This document shows positions 8,291 through 18,222 of a DNA stretch of 37,217 nucleotides, piece by piece. Below the pieces are notes generated by a model, which worked only from the letters and a program-made list of their open reading frames with translations, did no database searches and was not told where the DNA came from. The DNA comes from Planctomycetota bacterium (GTDB lineage: Bacteria; Planctomycetota; Phycisphaerae; UBA1845): assembly GCA_024275565.1 (NCBI GenBank), contig JAJRYY010000132.1, forward strand, positions 1-37,217, written 5' to 3'. Position numbers and translations under genes: made by a program. Numbering within the stretch: the stretch's first letter is position 1; each line of letters opens with the position of its first letter.

Positions 8291-9028
8291 CTACTGCTTC
8301 AAGACAAACTCGACGCGCGCCTCAGCACCCGACGTCACCGTAACCTCAGTTTTTTGCTTCCCGAGTTTTTCGTGCCACATCTCGACGGTGTAGCTTCCGG
8401 CAGGAACGCCTTCGAAGCGGAATGTACCGTCTGCTCCGGTCACAACGTAGTATGGATGCTTGGCCACAACGATCCAGCTGGACATCCATCGATGGACGTC
8501 GCAACCAACGCGAATCCGCTCGGAATAGTCGAACGTGACGTCCATTTTCTTCATGTCTCCCGGCATTGACCGGTTGAATGGTTCGTTCTTCTTCGCGTAG
8601 AGGTGGACGTTGTGCAACACGCCATCACTGTTCAGGATACTCAGCGGTTGACCCTTTCCGACAAGAGCGATGTGTGGGCTGAATTGACAGCCTTTCTGAT
8701 CCAGCGTCACCGGCTTTTTCGGGTCGAAGTCGAACGGTTTCCCCTGCTTGATCTTCTTGATATAGACCACAACCCAGCGGACCTCGCCATCGTTGGAGAC
8801 AACGAGTTCTTCGTCCTTAATGGGTTTGACGTGACACGGTTTGTCCTGCCCGGTCACGCTGAGAATGCTGCGCTTGGGAATCTCGCCCTCCCAGCGAACG
8901 ACGCCCTCGATCGTACCACCATCCGTGACGTCGATGACCTTGTACTTGGCGGCCGTCGCCGGGCGAGCACTCAGACACGCCATGGTGAAAAATGTTGCGA
9001 GCCAGACAAGCTGTGTTGTTTTATTCAC
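8291..9028 (-). CDS. Secreted cupredoxin-like protein with C-terminal carboxypeptidase-regulatory-like domain
   Basis: 245 aa from ATG 9028. A cleavable-type leader ends in ARPATAA. The middle domain resembles plastocyanin-like or methylamine-utilisation-type proteins: His in LHNVHLY and the run CDVHRWM place His, Cys, His and Met as in a type-1 copper site (C-x2-H-x2-M). Two further Cys (in KPCHVKP and KGCQFSP) could form a disulfide or bind metal. The last 50 residues (GADGTFRFEGVPAGSYTVEM) form a small beta-sandwich of the carboxypeptidase-regulatory-like type. It lies between the diheme cytochrome and the barrel protein genes. A periplasmic copper electron carrier is the best guess. Copper binding is inference from the motif. 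Confidence 0.8.
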   Translation of the reverse strand: MNKTTQLVWLATFFTMACLSARPATAAKYKVIDVTDGGTIEGVVRWEGEIPKRSILSVTGQDKPCHVKPIKDEELVVSNDGEVRWVVVYIKKIKQGKPFDFDPKKPVTLDQKGCQFSPHIALVGKGQPLSILNSDGVLHNVHLYAKKNEPFNRSMPGDMKKMDVTFDYSERIRVGCDVHRWMSSWIVVAKHPYYVVTGADGTFRFEGVPAGSYTVEMWHEKLGKQKTEVTVTSGAEARVEFVLKQ

Positions 9029-9071
9029 GAGTTGACTCCTAGGTTCATCCGTCGTTTATCTGATGGCTGCA

Positions 9072-9914
9072 TTAGATTTGTCCTGCGAGGTAACGAACAT
9101 AATAGACAAGTTGCCAGACCTCTTCGTCCGACAGTGCGACAGCCGCCGACATCGGCGTGCCGGGAACACCGCATCGAATCCGCTTGAATATCTCCTCTAT
9201 CTTCGTTCCGCCGCGAAACTCCCCCGAGGTCAGATCCCTGACACTGATGGGCCTGCCTTGTTCGTCCAGAGGTTTGGCCATACCGTCACCACGCCCCGAT
9301 AGACCATGGCAGGATGCACAATTCGCCGTGTATAGTTCGCGGCCTGTCTCAGTTTTGCGTTGGAACGAGGGAGCCGGACGCCGCACCTGGATAGCGTCGC
9401 GCGGTTCCACACGGATATGCGATATTTCCTCGATTTCTTCCGGGGACGTATCGTCATCGTCAGCGAATTCCTTACGCAGATCTTCCAGCCAACCCAAACG
9501 CTGGATCTCTCTGACGTAGTCAATGAGTACGCGAACCTCATCATCCGTAAGTTGCGGCCCCGCGGGCATCTCACCGAAACGCCGACCATTTCGGATCGAA
9601 TCACTCAAGTCCTCATCCGTCGGAACCCCATTCAGCGTCGAAACGTAACGGAATCGCTCACGCAGGAAATCGCGCGGTGCAACCGTCAGAGCGATCGCCG
9701 CCGGTCCGTTCCCGCGACCAGTAACGCCGTGACAGGGCGCGCAATGCGCCATAAACAACGCGTGCCCTTCTAGAGAGGCGATTGATCCTGTGGTGGCTAC
9801 AGATGCCGTGGACGCGGCGGACCCAGCCGACCGGCACGCCGTCTGGCTGAGCGTGAAACCCATCGCCAAGCCAACGGCTCCCAGGGCAATGGCTCCGCCA
9901 TGTCTTGCCTTCAT
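9072..9914 (-). CDS. Diheme cytochrome c, first gene of the redox operon
   Basis: 280 aa from ATG 9914 (MKARHGGAIA), preceded by GGAGA 8 nt upstream. The open frame extends far upstream but without signal character. The leader ends SQTAC, a weak lipobox. Heme motifs CAPCH and CASCH are at residues 58 and 199. Their spacing of 141 residues is identical to that between the fifth and sixth hemes of the hexaheme protein at 4054-5760, and the two proteins match closely throughout this module, including RFRYVSTLNGVPT and the acidic linker. This is therefore a free-standing duplicate of that module. It probably carries electrons to or from the complex. It is the promoter-proximal gene, downstream of a candidate sigma54 promoter. 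Confidence 0.92.
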   Translation of the reverse strand: MKARHGGAIALGAVGLAMGFTLSQTACRSAGSAASTASVATTGSIASLEGHALFMAHCAPCHGVTGRGNGPAAIALTVAPRDFLRERFRYVSTLNGVPTDEDLSDSIRNGRRFGEMPAGPQLTDDEVRVLIDYVREIQRLGWLEDLRKEFADDDDTSPEEIEEISHIRVEPRDAIQVRRPAPSFQRKTETGRELYTANCASCHGLSGRGDGMAKPLDEQGRPISVRDLTSGEFRGGTKIEEIFKRIRCGVPGTPMSAAVALSDEEVWQLVYYVRYLAGQI

Positions 9915-10003
9915 CGCAATTGTCTCCGAGTCGCCGCACACGCATTCCGCACGGTTCACCTGCACAGATGCACAGGCAGGGCGCGTACTTGCGAAAACGG
10001 CCA

Positions 10004-10019
10004 TGCACACGCGATGCCA
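10004..10019 (-). promoter_or_regulatory. Candidate sigma54 (-24/-12) promoter of the redox operon
   Basis: On the minus strand the sequence reads TGGCATCGCGTGTGCA. It keeps the GG and GC doublets exactly 10 nt apart and matches TGGCA at -24 and TGCA at -12 of the TGGCAC-N5-TTGCA consensus. Transcription would start near 9992, leaving a leader of about 78 nt before ATG 9914. A sigma54 activator gene (11895-13292) lies just upstream in the opposite direction, which raises the likelihood. It is not proven: a match of this quality can occur by chance. Confidence 0.5.
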
Positions 10020-10101
10020 TCGAACAGGCCGAGCATGTTCTGTTTTGACATAATCTATGGTGCTGGATAGGCTTACGATCAGAAGACAGCCGGGAGGCTG
10101 C

Positions 10102-10149
10102 TTCGCAAAAATGACACGCGGCCACGGTGTTTCGCAAATTTGCGACGCG
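10102..10149. promoter_or_regulatory. Tandem 19-bp sites, possible upstream activator sites
   Basis: Two directly repeated sites start at 10102 and 10131, 29 bp apart, so nearly on the same DNA face. They read TTCGCAAAAATGACACGCG and TTCGCAAATTTGCGACGCG, with 15 of 19 positions identical. The second contains a perfect 14-bp palindrome (TCGCAAATTTGCGA, 10132-10145). They sit about 110-150 bp upstream of the predicted sigma54 start, the usual place for enhancer sites. The likely ligand is the neighbouring Fis-type HTH response regulator; this is inference. Confidence 0.5.
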
Positions 10150-10275
10150 CGTGGTTCGAGGCGATCGAAGAGGTTACGATGCGTTCCTTGGTGGTTCGGG
10201 TTGCGCGCAGCGGCGACAGTTGTGTGTTGTCGTGGAAATTTCCGGGCTGTCATTCCGACCGAAGGAGTCACGCTC

Positions 10276-11883
10276 TTGCCGACGACGCGTAAGCATGTCT
10301 TGGATATTCGGCGAATCGTCGGTGGTACGCTTGTACTCGTATGCCTCGCCATCAACGCGCTCGCGGTGGTCTATGTCACCCGGGAACACGAACTGGTTGA
10401 GGAGACCATTTCAGCCACAACGTCCGAACACGGTGTCGCGTGGGCGGAGCTTTGCGCTGCCAAGATGCAGGCTGAGGATCTTTCTGCGTTGCAAAACGTG
10501 GTTGATGCGATTGGACGCAGCAAAAGTGTCCGCCTCGCACTGGTCGTGGACAAGGCTGATCTGATCATCGCAGCCTCGGACCGGCAACGAGTCGGCGATT
10601 CGCTTCGCGTTGAGCAGAATGAAGCGCGCGACGGTGCAAATCGAGACGAACCTCACGTTGAAGAACTACGCCCGGAACCTGCCGGATTTTTCCACGAGTC
10701 CGGACACACGTTTGAATTCTTATTCCCTGTTCTGAATGCGAAAAATCATCTTGGAACGTTGGTGGTACACGTCAACACGGCGTGGGGCAATCAACAGGCC
10801 AAAACGCTCGCCATCAAGGGGTTGCTGCTTGTTTTCACGCTGACCTGCCTGGTAGGGCTGGCCGCCGTTGCGCTCGATTGGCGCCTGCGGAAAGCCGTCA
10901 AAGCGCTGATTGATGCGACGCGGGCAATTGCAGGGGGGGAACGGTCCCCTGACGTGTACGTCGGAACCGGCGGCGATCTGGACATTCTCGGTGAGAGTGT
11001 CAGGCAAATGGCGGTGTCGCTTCAGGATACCGAGGAAAGAGTCGCGCACTGGCATCAGGAACTCGAATCCACAATCGCCAATCGAACCGCCCAGCTCGAG
11101 GAATCGCAAAAACTTCTCGCCGAACGCGAAAAAATCGCCGCACTCGGATTGATGGCCGCGGGCATCGTACACGAAATTGGAAATCCACTGACCGCAATGT
11201 CGGCGATCGTCCAGAGAATCGAGCGCAAGGCGGACGCCAGGTTCGGCGAGCAATGTCGAACACTGGGTCAGCAGATTGAACGTATCTCCAGGATCGTGAA
11301 CGACATGCGCCATGTGGCAAGTCCCGTATCAAACAACGGTTCCTCCACGAACGTCAACGAAACGCTTCGGGTTGCCGTCAAAATAGCTCAATATGATCCA
11401 CGGGCGACATCCGTTGAAATCGTCCCGAGTCTTTCGGCTGAGGTTCCAAGAATTCCGGGCGACGCTGATCGCTGGCAGCAGGTATTCATGAACCTTATCA
11501 TCAACGCATTGGACGCAATGCCGCACGGAGGAAAACTGCTGGTCTCCACTTCGACCGGAGATGAAGACGTATCAATCGCTTTTCGTGATTCCGGCAGCGG
11601 CATGAATACGGAACAGATTCGCCAACTGTACCACCCGTTCTACTCGACCAAGGCAAGCGACGGGATGGGCCTGGGCCTGTCCGTCTGCCACAGCATCGTT
11701 CGAAGTTACGGCGGTGAAATCGCCGTCGAAAGCGAAGTGGGACGAGGAACGGAATTCCGAATCACGATCGCACCCTACGAAACACAAATGCGCACCGAAC
11801 AACCGATTGCGACACGCGCCGACACACGCCAGAATTCCTCCGTAGTAAGTGGATGCGACGGAAACCGAGCTGGGGGGAGTTGA
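10276..11883 (+). CDS. Membrane sensor histidine kinase (NtrB/ZraS-type)
   Basis: 535 aa with TTG 10276 as start, chosen because GGAG lies 8 nt before it and the following residues give a short cytoplasmic tail before the first membrane span. The frame is open back to 10057, but that part looks non-coding. Domains: TM1 about 14-34, extracytoplasmic sensor about 35-175, TM2 about 178-203, HAMP and coiled coil about 204-285, dimerisation/phosphoacceptor with His299 in HEIGNPLTAM, and an ATPase domain with DSGSGM and GLGLSV motifs. It sits 11 nt before the sigma54 response regulator, its evident partner, and is divergent from the redox operon it may control. The signal is unknown; a redox or electron-acceptor cue would fit the neighbours. 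Confidence 0.93.
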   Translation: MPTTRKHVLDIRRIVGGTLVLVCLAINALAVVYVTREHELVEETISATTSEHGVAWAELCAAKMQAEDLSALQNVVDAIGRSKSVRLALVVDKADLIIAASDRQRVGDSLRVEQNEARDGANRDEPHVEELRPEPAGFFHESGHTFEFLFPVLNAKNHLGTLVVHVNTAWGNQQAKTLAIKGLLLVFTLTCLVGLAAVALDWRLRKAVKALIDATRAIAGGERSPDVYVGTGGDLDILGESVRQMAVSLQDTEERVAHWHQELESTIANRTAQLEESQKLLAEREKIAALGLMAAGIVHEIGNPLTAMSAIVQRIERKADARFGEQCRTLGQQIERISRIVNDMRHVASPVSNNGSSTNVNETLRVAVKIAQYDPRATSVEIVPSLSAEVPRIPGDADRWQQVFMNLIINALDAMPHGGKLLVSTSTGDEDVSIAFRDSGSGMNTEQIRQLYHPFYSTKASDGMGLGLSVCHSIVRSYGGEIAVESEVGRGTEFRITIAPYETQMRTEQPIATRADTRQNSSVVSGCDGNRAGGS

Positions 11884-11894
11884 AACACAAACCA

Positions 11895-13292
11895 ATGTCA
11901 CGCGACGTCTTAATCATAGAGGATGAACGGGCCATTCGGGAGGAACTTGCCGATTTCCTCTGCGAAGAGGGGTTCTCGTGCGTCTTGGCAGCGACAGGCA
12001 GGGATGGAATCGCTCGCGCCGACGAACGCGACTTTGAAGCGGTATTGCTGGACATCCGCCTGCCGGACATGACAGGTATCGAAGTACTTGAGCACCTGCG
12101 CAAGCTCACGCCCGAATCACACATTCTCATCATGACAGCTCATCCATCGGTCAGCACCGTCGTGTCCGCGTTGAGGCTGGGCGCCGTGGACTATGTGACA
12201 AAGCCGCTCATTCTCGAAGAACTGCTCCAGAAGATCCGGCGGTTAATCGAGTTCCGTGAGCAGCAGATGGAAATCCAATGGTATCGGCATCAGTTACAGT
12301 CCGAGTACGACTTCGCAAACATCGTCGGAAAATCCGCCCGCATGAAAGAAGTCTATCATCTGGTCGAACGCATCGCCGCAACCGATTCGCCGATCCTCAT
12401 CTCCGGTGAGAGTGGAACGGGAAAGGAGTTGATCGCCGGCGCGATTCACCACGGCGGATCACGAAAAAGTGGGCGATTCGTTCCATTGAACTGCGCAGCA
12501 ATACCAGCACCGTTACTCGAATCCCAGATGTTCGGTCACGTCAAGGGAGCGTTTACCGGCGCGGACAGCCGGGTCGACGGCCTGTTCAATGCCGCAAACG
12601 GTGGAACTCTACTGCTCGACGAAATCGGCGATCTACCGCTCGAACTCCAGCCCAAGCTGCTTCGGGCGGTCGAGCAGCAGAGTTTTCTTCCGGTCGGCGC
12701 GACAAAGCCGGTAAGTGTCGACACGCGAATCATCGCATCGACAAACTCAGACCTCCAGCAAGCCGTCAAGGATGGCCGCTTTCGCGCAGACTTGTACTAC
12801 CGACTTGCCATCGTAACCATCGATATTCCGCCGCTGCGCGACCGGGTTGAGGATATCCCACTGCTTGTTCAACGCTTCATTGCAAAACTCAACGCCAAAT
12901 TGCGAAAGAAATTCCGAGGGGTCACAAATGATGCACTCAGACGCCTCCTGCGATACGCGTGGCCAGGAAACGTACGGGAGCTTCAAAACGTGATAGAACG
13001 GGCGATGATCCTCGAAGATGGCGACCTGATTACCTCCGCGTCCTTGCCGTCATGCCTACTCGAACGAACCCATTCGGACCGAGCGGTTGGACATCTAAAA
13101 GACGTGGTGCGTGAGTTTGAGCACGAATATATCAACCGGATTCTTCAGGCAACAAGCGGCGACAAGCAACTGGCGGCCGAACTACTCGGCGTGAGCGTGA
13201 GTTCGATCTATCGGAGACTCCAGACCATCGAGGACGAGATCGGCGAGCGTGGTGATGAGCACGCCAAACCAAACGCCGAACAGGAACCCTGA
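11895..13292 (+). CDS. Sigma54-dependent response regulator (NtrC family)
   Basis: 465 aa from ATG 11895. The receiver domain occupies about residues 1-120, with acidic pocket ED at 9-10, phosphoacceptor Asp53 in LDIRLPDMTG, and the switch Lys in VTKPL. The central AAA+ domain has Walker A GESGTGKE, the sigma54-contact loop GAFTGA and Walker B LLLDEIGDLP. The C-terminal Fis-type helix-turn-helix (AAELLGVSVSSIYRRL) binds enhancer DNA. All key residues are intact, so it should activate sigma54 promoters when phosphorylated. It is paired with the kinase at 10276-11883. The target is most simply the divergent operon through the sites at 10102-10149. Confidence 0.96.
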   Translation: MSRDVLIIEDERAIREELADFLCEEGFSCVLAATGRDGIARADERDFEAVLLDIRLPDMTGIEVLEHLRKLTPESHILIMTAHPSVSTVVSALRLGAVDYVTKPLILEELLQKIRRLIEFREQQMEIQWYRHQLQSEYDFANIVGKSARMKEVYHLVERIAATDSPILISGESGTGKELIAGAIHHGGSRKSGRFVPLNCAAIPAPLLESQMFGHVKGAFTGADSRVDGLFNAANGGTLLLDEIGDLPLELQPKLLRAVEQQSFLPVGATKPVSVDTRIIASTNSDLQQAVKDGRFRADLYYRLAIVTIDIPPLRDRVEDIPLLVQRFIAKLNAKLRKKFRGVTNDALRRLLRYAWPGNVRELQNVIERAMILEDGDLITSASLPSCLLERTHSDRAVGHLKDVVREFEHEYINRILQATSGDKQLAAELLGVSVSSIYRRLQTIEDEIGERGDEHAKPNAEQEP

Positions 13293-13613
13293 TACACCGC
13301 CCCACCTCCCGAAACCTACCACATGGCACTTGCTACCACCCGGGAAAAACACAGGCAGAAAACCCGTACCACCTCTTTTTCAACGGCTTATTGGGCCTTC
13401 ATGTTGTCCTTGACAACAAGTCTCGCCCACTGAGCACGACCGCCTGACCCTCCCCCAGGACTCCGAAATTGTGGTAGATATCGGACCGTCCGACGTACCA
13501 GGTCGCGCAACTACGGTTGATCCTGGTTCAGGACGATACACCCTAGGCAAGGGTCCGCGCGCCAAGCGTCATCGCATCCACACTACGGACCCAATAAACA
13601 AGGTATTCGATCG
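13293..13613. other. Intergenic stretch, no gene recognised
   Basis: 321 nt between the response regulator and the split hybrid kinase. A perfect 7-bp-arm hairpin (TGTTGTC-CTT-GACAACA, 13402-13418) is present but has no T-tract, so it is not a clear terminator. A short TCGGAC/GTCCGA palindrome lies near 13482. AAGG at about 13600 serves as ribosome site for the next gene. No RNA gene is evident. Confidence 0.5.
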
Positions 13614-13892
13614 ATGACTACACCCGGATGTGAGACAACACCTTGCTGGACCCGCCGACATGTGGCCGCCGTCATTCTGATCACGGTCTTTGTGACCGAG
13701 ATCGGTGTGATGTTTCTGCTTCCGGTATTACTTCCGCAAAACGTCAGTCCGTGGATCGAAGCGCTCGCTGATGCCGCCCTGCTCGGCCTGGGTAGTATGG
13801 CCCCGCTTTGGTTCCTTCTCATCCGACCTATGAAGGACGACTTGATCCAGGAAATCCGCCACTCGCAAACACTGATGAAGGCCATGGACTAA
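13614..13892 (+). pseudogene. N-terminal membrane part of hybrid histidine kinase, cut off by in-frame TAA
   Basis: 92 codons from ATG 13614 (AAGG 10 nt upstream) to TAA 13890-13892. Two hydrophobic spans (about residues 17-41 and 51-70) form a hairpin membrane anchor, then a cytoplasmic linker ends KAMD. The next codons in the same frame read HAIVSITD, which is the normal start of a PAS domain in such kinases. The expected residue at the stop is Gln or Glu (CAA or GAA to TAA is one change). The fragment alone would be a useless anchor. Read with 13902-15857 it makes one complete kinase. It could be a recent nonsense mutation, a sequence error, or a true split. Confidence 0.75.
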
Positions 13893-13901
13893 CACGCCAT
13901 C

Positions 13902-15857
<1,956 letters not shown>

Positions 15858-15892
15858 GTAGCCATTGCCGTGTTGAATAAGGAGTAAACGCA

Positions 15893-17122
15893 ATGATGAA
15901 CGCCCGTCACGATCAATCTGCTGTTGGTCTCGCAGATCCAGAACAACAGCCTCCCCAGACCAGAACACCACGCCAGACGTGTTCCCCATCCGAATCGGTG
16001 GAGAAGACGCCAAAGCAAGCAATAATCATGGTCATCGACGACGAGCCGATCAACATCAAAGTTGTCCAGAAATACCTCAAAATCGCGGGCTACGAAAACT
16101 TCATCGCAATCTCCGATCCCACAAAGGCTCTGGATACAATCACAAAGGAACATCCAGATATCGTGCTGCTGGACATCATGATGCCCGAGGTGGATGGGCT
16201 GCAGATTCTGCAGGAAATTCGCAACGATGAGCAATTGAAGTATACCCCGGTTGTGATCCTGACCGCGTCAAGTGATCAACCGACAAAGCAGAAGGCCCTG
16301 GAACTGGGAGCCACAGACTTCCTCGCAAAGCCGATCGACCCTGCTGATCTCATTCCACGATTGCGAAACGCGATTCTGATCAAAGCTCACAATGACAGAA
16401 CCAGAGCTTATGCCGAGACGCTCGAACAAGAAGTGCGCAGACGCACCGAAGAGCTGACACAATCGCGCCTGGAGGTCATCCACTGCTTGGGGAGGGCGGC
16501 GGAATACCGCGACAACGAAACGGGACAGCACGTCATCCGCGTAGGACGATATGTGGGGATCATTGCACGCGCGATGGGCCTGGACAACGGCATGGTGGAA
16601 CTACTCGAGCATGCCAGCCCGCTCCACGACGTAGGCAAAATCGGCATCCCCGATGCAATCCTCCTCAAACCTGGCAAACTCTCTCCGGAGGAGTTCGAGG
16701 TAATGCAGAAGCACTGTCAGTTAGGCAGAAAAGTGTTCCACAGACTCTCAGATGACGAACACCGCGAATACCTGACCCACGCGGAACTCGGCATAAAAAT
16801 GATTGGCATTACCAGTTCTCCCGTGCTTGAGATGGCTGGCGGTATCGCGCTCTCCCATCACGAGAAGTGGGACGGCACCGGCTATCCACTTGCCCTGGCC
16901 GGTGAGGACATCCCGCTCGGAGGAAGAATCACCGCTGTCGCAGACGTCTTCGACGCGCTGAGCAGCAAACGACCGTACAAACCTGCATTTCCTCGACAGA
17001 AGTGCTTCGCGATCATGGAAGAGGGAAGAGGAAAACACTTTGACCCGCGCGTTCTCGATGCCTTCTTCTCTCGAGCCGATGAAATCATCAAAACACAGAT
17101 AGACCACGCCGACCTGGATTGA
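15893..17122 (+). CDS. REC-HD-GYP response regulator (RpfG-like cyclic-di-GMP phosphodiesterase)
   Basis: 409 aa from ATG 15893, with GGAG 8 nt upstream. A Pro/Gln-rich lead of about 45 residues precedes the receiver domain (VIDDEPINIKVV, phosphoacceptor in LLDIMMPEVDG, Lys in LAKPID). A short coiled coil leads into an HD-GYP domain with HDVGKIGIPD and HHEKWDGTGYP; the HD pair and the GYP triad are intact, so hydrolysis of cyclic-di-GMP is expected. The preceding hybrid kinase with its HPt domain is the natural phosphodonor. Together they would couple a membrane or PAS-sensed signal to second-messenger turnover. Confidence 0.95.
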   Translation: MMNARHDQSAVGLADPEQQPPQTRTPRQTCSPSESVEKTPKQAIIMVIDDEPINIKVVQKYLKIAGYENFIAISDPTKALDTITKEHPDIVLLDIMMPEVDGLQILQEIRNDEQLKYTPVVILTASSDQPTKQKALELGATDFLAKPIDPADLIPRLRNAILIKAHNDRTRAYAETLEQEVRRRTEELTQSRLEVIHCLGRAAEYRDNETGQHVIRVGRYVGIIARAMGLDNGMVELLEHASPLHDVGKIGIPDAILLKPGKLSPEEFEVMQKHCQLGRKVFHRLSDDEHREYLTHAELGIKMIGITSSPVLEMAGGIALSHHEKWDGTGYPLALAGEDIPLGGRITAVADVFDALSSKRPYKPAFPRQKCFAIMEEGRGKHFDPRVLDAFFSRADEIIKTQIDHADLD

Positions 17123-17227
17123 CCGGCAACAGGAGGCCGCGATGACGTCGCGATGCTCCAAAAAGCGAAGATCGAGCGAAATCTTGCGACATTCGGGGTC
17201 GAAACCACCAAAAACCGCGTTAAAGAC

Positions 17228-17301
17228 CACGCCGGGCGGGACTCGAACCCACGACATTCGGATTAGAAATCCGATGCTCTATCCAGCTGAGCTACCGGCG
17301 C
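17228..17301 (-). tRNA. tRNA-Arg (UCU anticodon)
   Basis: 74 nt on the minus strand. Acceptor GCGCCGG pairs with CCGGCGT (a terminal G-U); D-arm GCTCAGCTGGATAGAGC; anticodon stem TCGGA/TCCGA with loop TTTCTAA, so the anticodon is TCT. The T-arm is GTGGG-TTCGAGT-CCCGC and the discriminator base is G. No CCA is encoded. It lies convergent to the HD-GYP gene. Confidence 0.95.
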
Positions 17302-17537
17302 TCCGGATTACACCACCCTGCAGATGACCACGCCCCCTGCCAAAAACTGCAATTCTCCAGCATGCAAAACCGCACCAGAAACACGATCCCACTCACCCTG
17401 GTGCATCTTCCCTCCCTGCTGCACGATTCGATCATAACCGTTTCCATCCCGAGATATACGGACCTTTTCCTCGATTGGCAAATTCTGGCTCGATTCTCGA
17501 CTTGCATTGTGTGATCGCGGAGAATAAACCAGATAAT

Positions 17538-18107
17538 ATGACCGCCACCACGCACAACTGGCTGCTCAGATCGCGACCATTTCTGATCTTCCTGCCCATC
17601 ATTCTCGGACTGGGCATCCTGGTCGCAAGGTCCGAAAATCTTACCATCGGCGACAAGATCTTACTTCCATGCCTCGGACTGCTCGCCTGGACGCTCGTCG
17701 AATGGGTGGCCCATCGCGCGATGCACGCCCAACCGACCAGCAAACGCCTCGCATGCTTCCTCGACGAGCTTCACATGCGTCACCATCGCGAACCGCACGA
17801 TCTCGAGCACGCCGTCATCAGTCTCAGGGCTGCCATCCCGCTGGCGATCATTCTGTTCTGCCTGGAATGGTTGATATTACAGTCTGCCTGGCTTGCAACC
17901 GCCTTCCACGCCGGGCTGCTCTCCGGATACCTCTGCTACGAATATGTCCACCTCGCCACCCATCGACCCACGATCCCACGCTTGCTCCGCCCCATCACAC
18001 GATACCACCTCCTGCACCATTACCAGAACCCCCGACGAGGGTATGGCGTCACTTCACCACTATGGGATGCCGTCTTCGGAACCCTCCCTGATCCGCGCAA
18101 AACCTGA
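17538..18107 (+). CDS. Fatty acid hydroxylase superfamily membrane protein (four His motifs)
   Basis: 189 aa from ATG 17538; an upstream in-frame start exists but would add residues without conserved character. The product is strongly hydrophobic with about four membrane spans. The di-iron histidine motifs of the sterol desaturase/fatty acid hydroxylase superfamily are all present: HRAMH (59-63), HMRHH (79-83), YEYVH and HLLHH. The compact size resembles bacterial carotenoid or fatty-acid hydroxylases more than sterol C-5 desaturases. It should hydroxylate or desaturate a lipid in the membrane. The substrate is not evident from neighbours, since the adjacent tRNA and rodA genes are unrelated. 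Confidence 0.85.
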   Translation: MTATTHNWLLRSRPFLIFLPIILGLGILVARSENLTIGDKILLPCLGLLAWTLVEWVAHRAMHAQPTSKRLACFLDELHMRHHREPHDLEHAVISLRAAIPLAIILFCLEWLILQSAWLATAFHAGLLSGYLCYEYVHLATHRPTIPRLLRPITRYHLLHHYQNPRRGYGVTSPLWDAVFGTLPDPRKT

Positions 18108-18222
18108 GTCAGAGTGACGATGCCCACCAGAAAATCGTCCGCAATATGAATCACTGCGGTCACAGATTCCCCATCACCAACCCCTGCACGATCATGCCCG
18201 CAGGCGGTACCATAGACCTGCA

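Larger units (their letters stand above)
9915..10275. promoter_or_regulatory. Divergent control region between redox operon and two-component genes
   Basis: 361 nt with no convincing gene, between the operon start at 9914 and the kinase start at 10276. It contains a candidate sigma54 promoter for the minus strand (10004-10019) and, about 85-130 bp beyond that, two similar 19-bp sites (10102-10149). The arrangement is that of an enhancer-dependent promoter controlled by the adjacent sigma54 activator. No sigma70-like promoter for the kinase was obvious. Confidence 0.55.

Noticed and set aside
13890..13892. TAA reassigned to an amino acid in this organism
   Set aside because: TAA ends other intact genes at the proper place (for example the flavoprotein gene at 2096), so the code is standard.
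17142..17327. Small plus-strand reading frame across the tRNA
   Set aside because: Its peptide is the familiar false product of an antisense tRNA-Arg; the tRNA folds fully on the minus strand.
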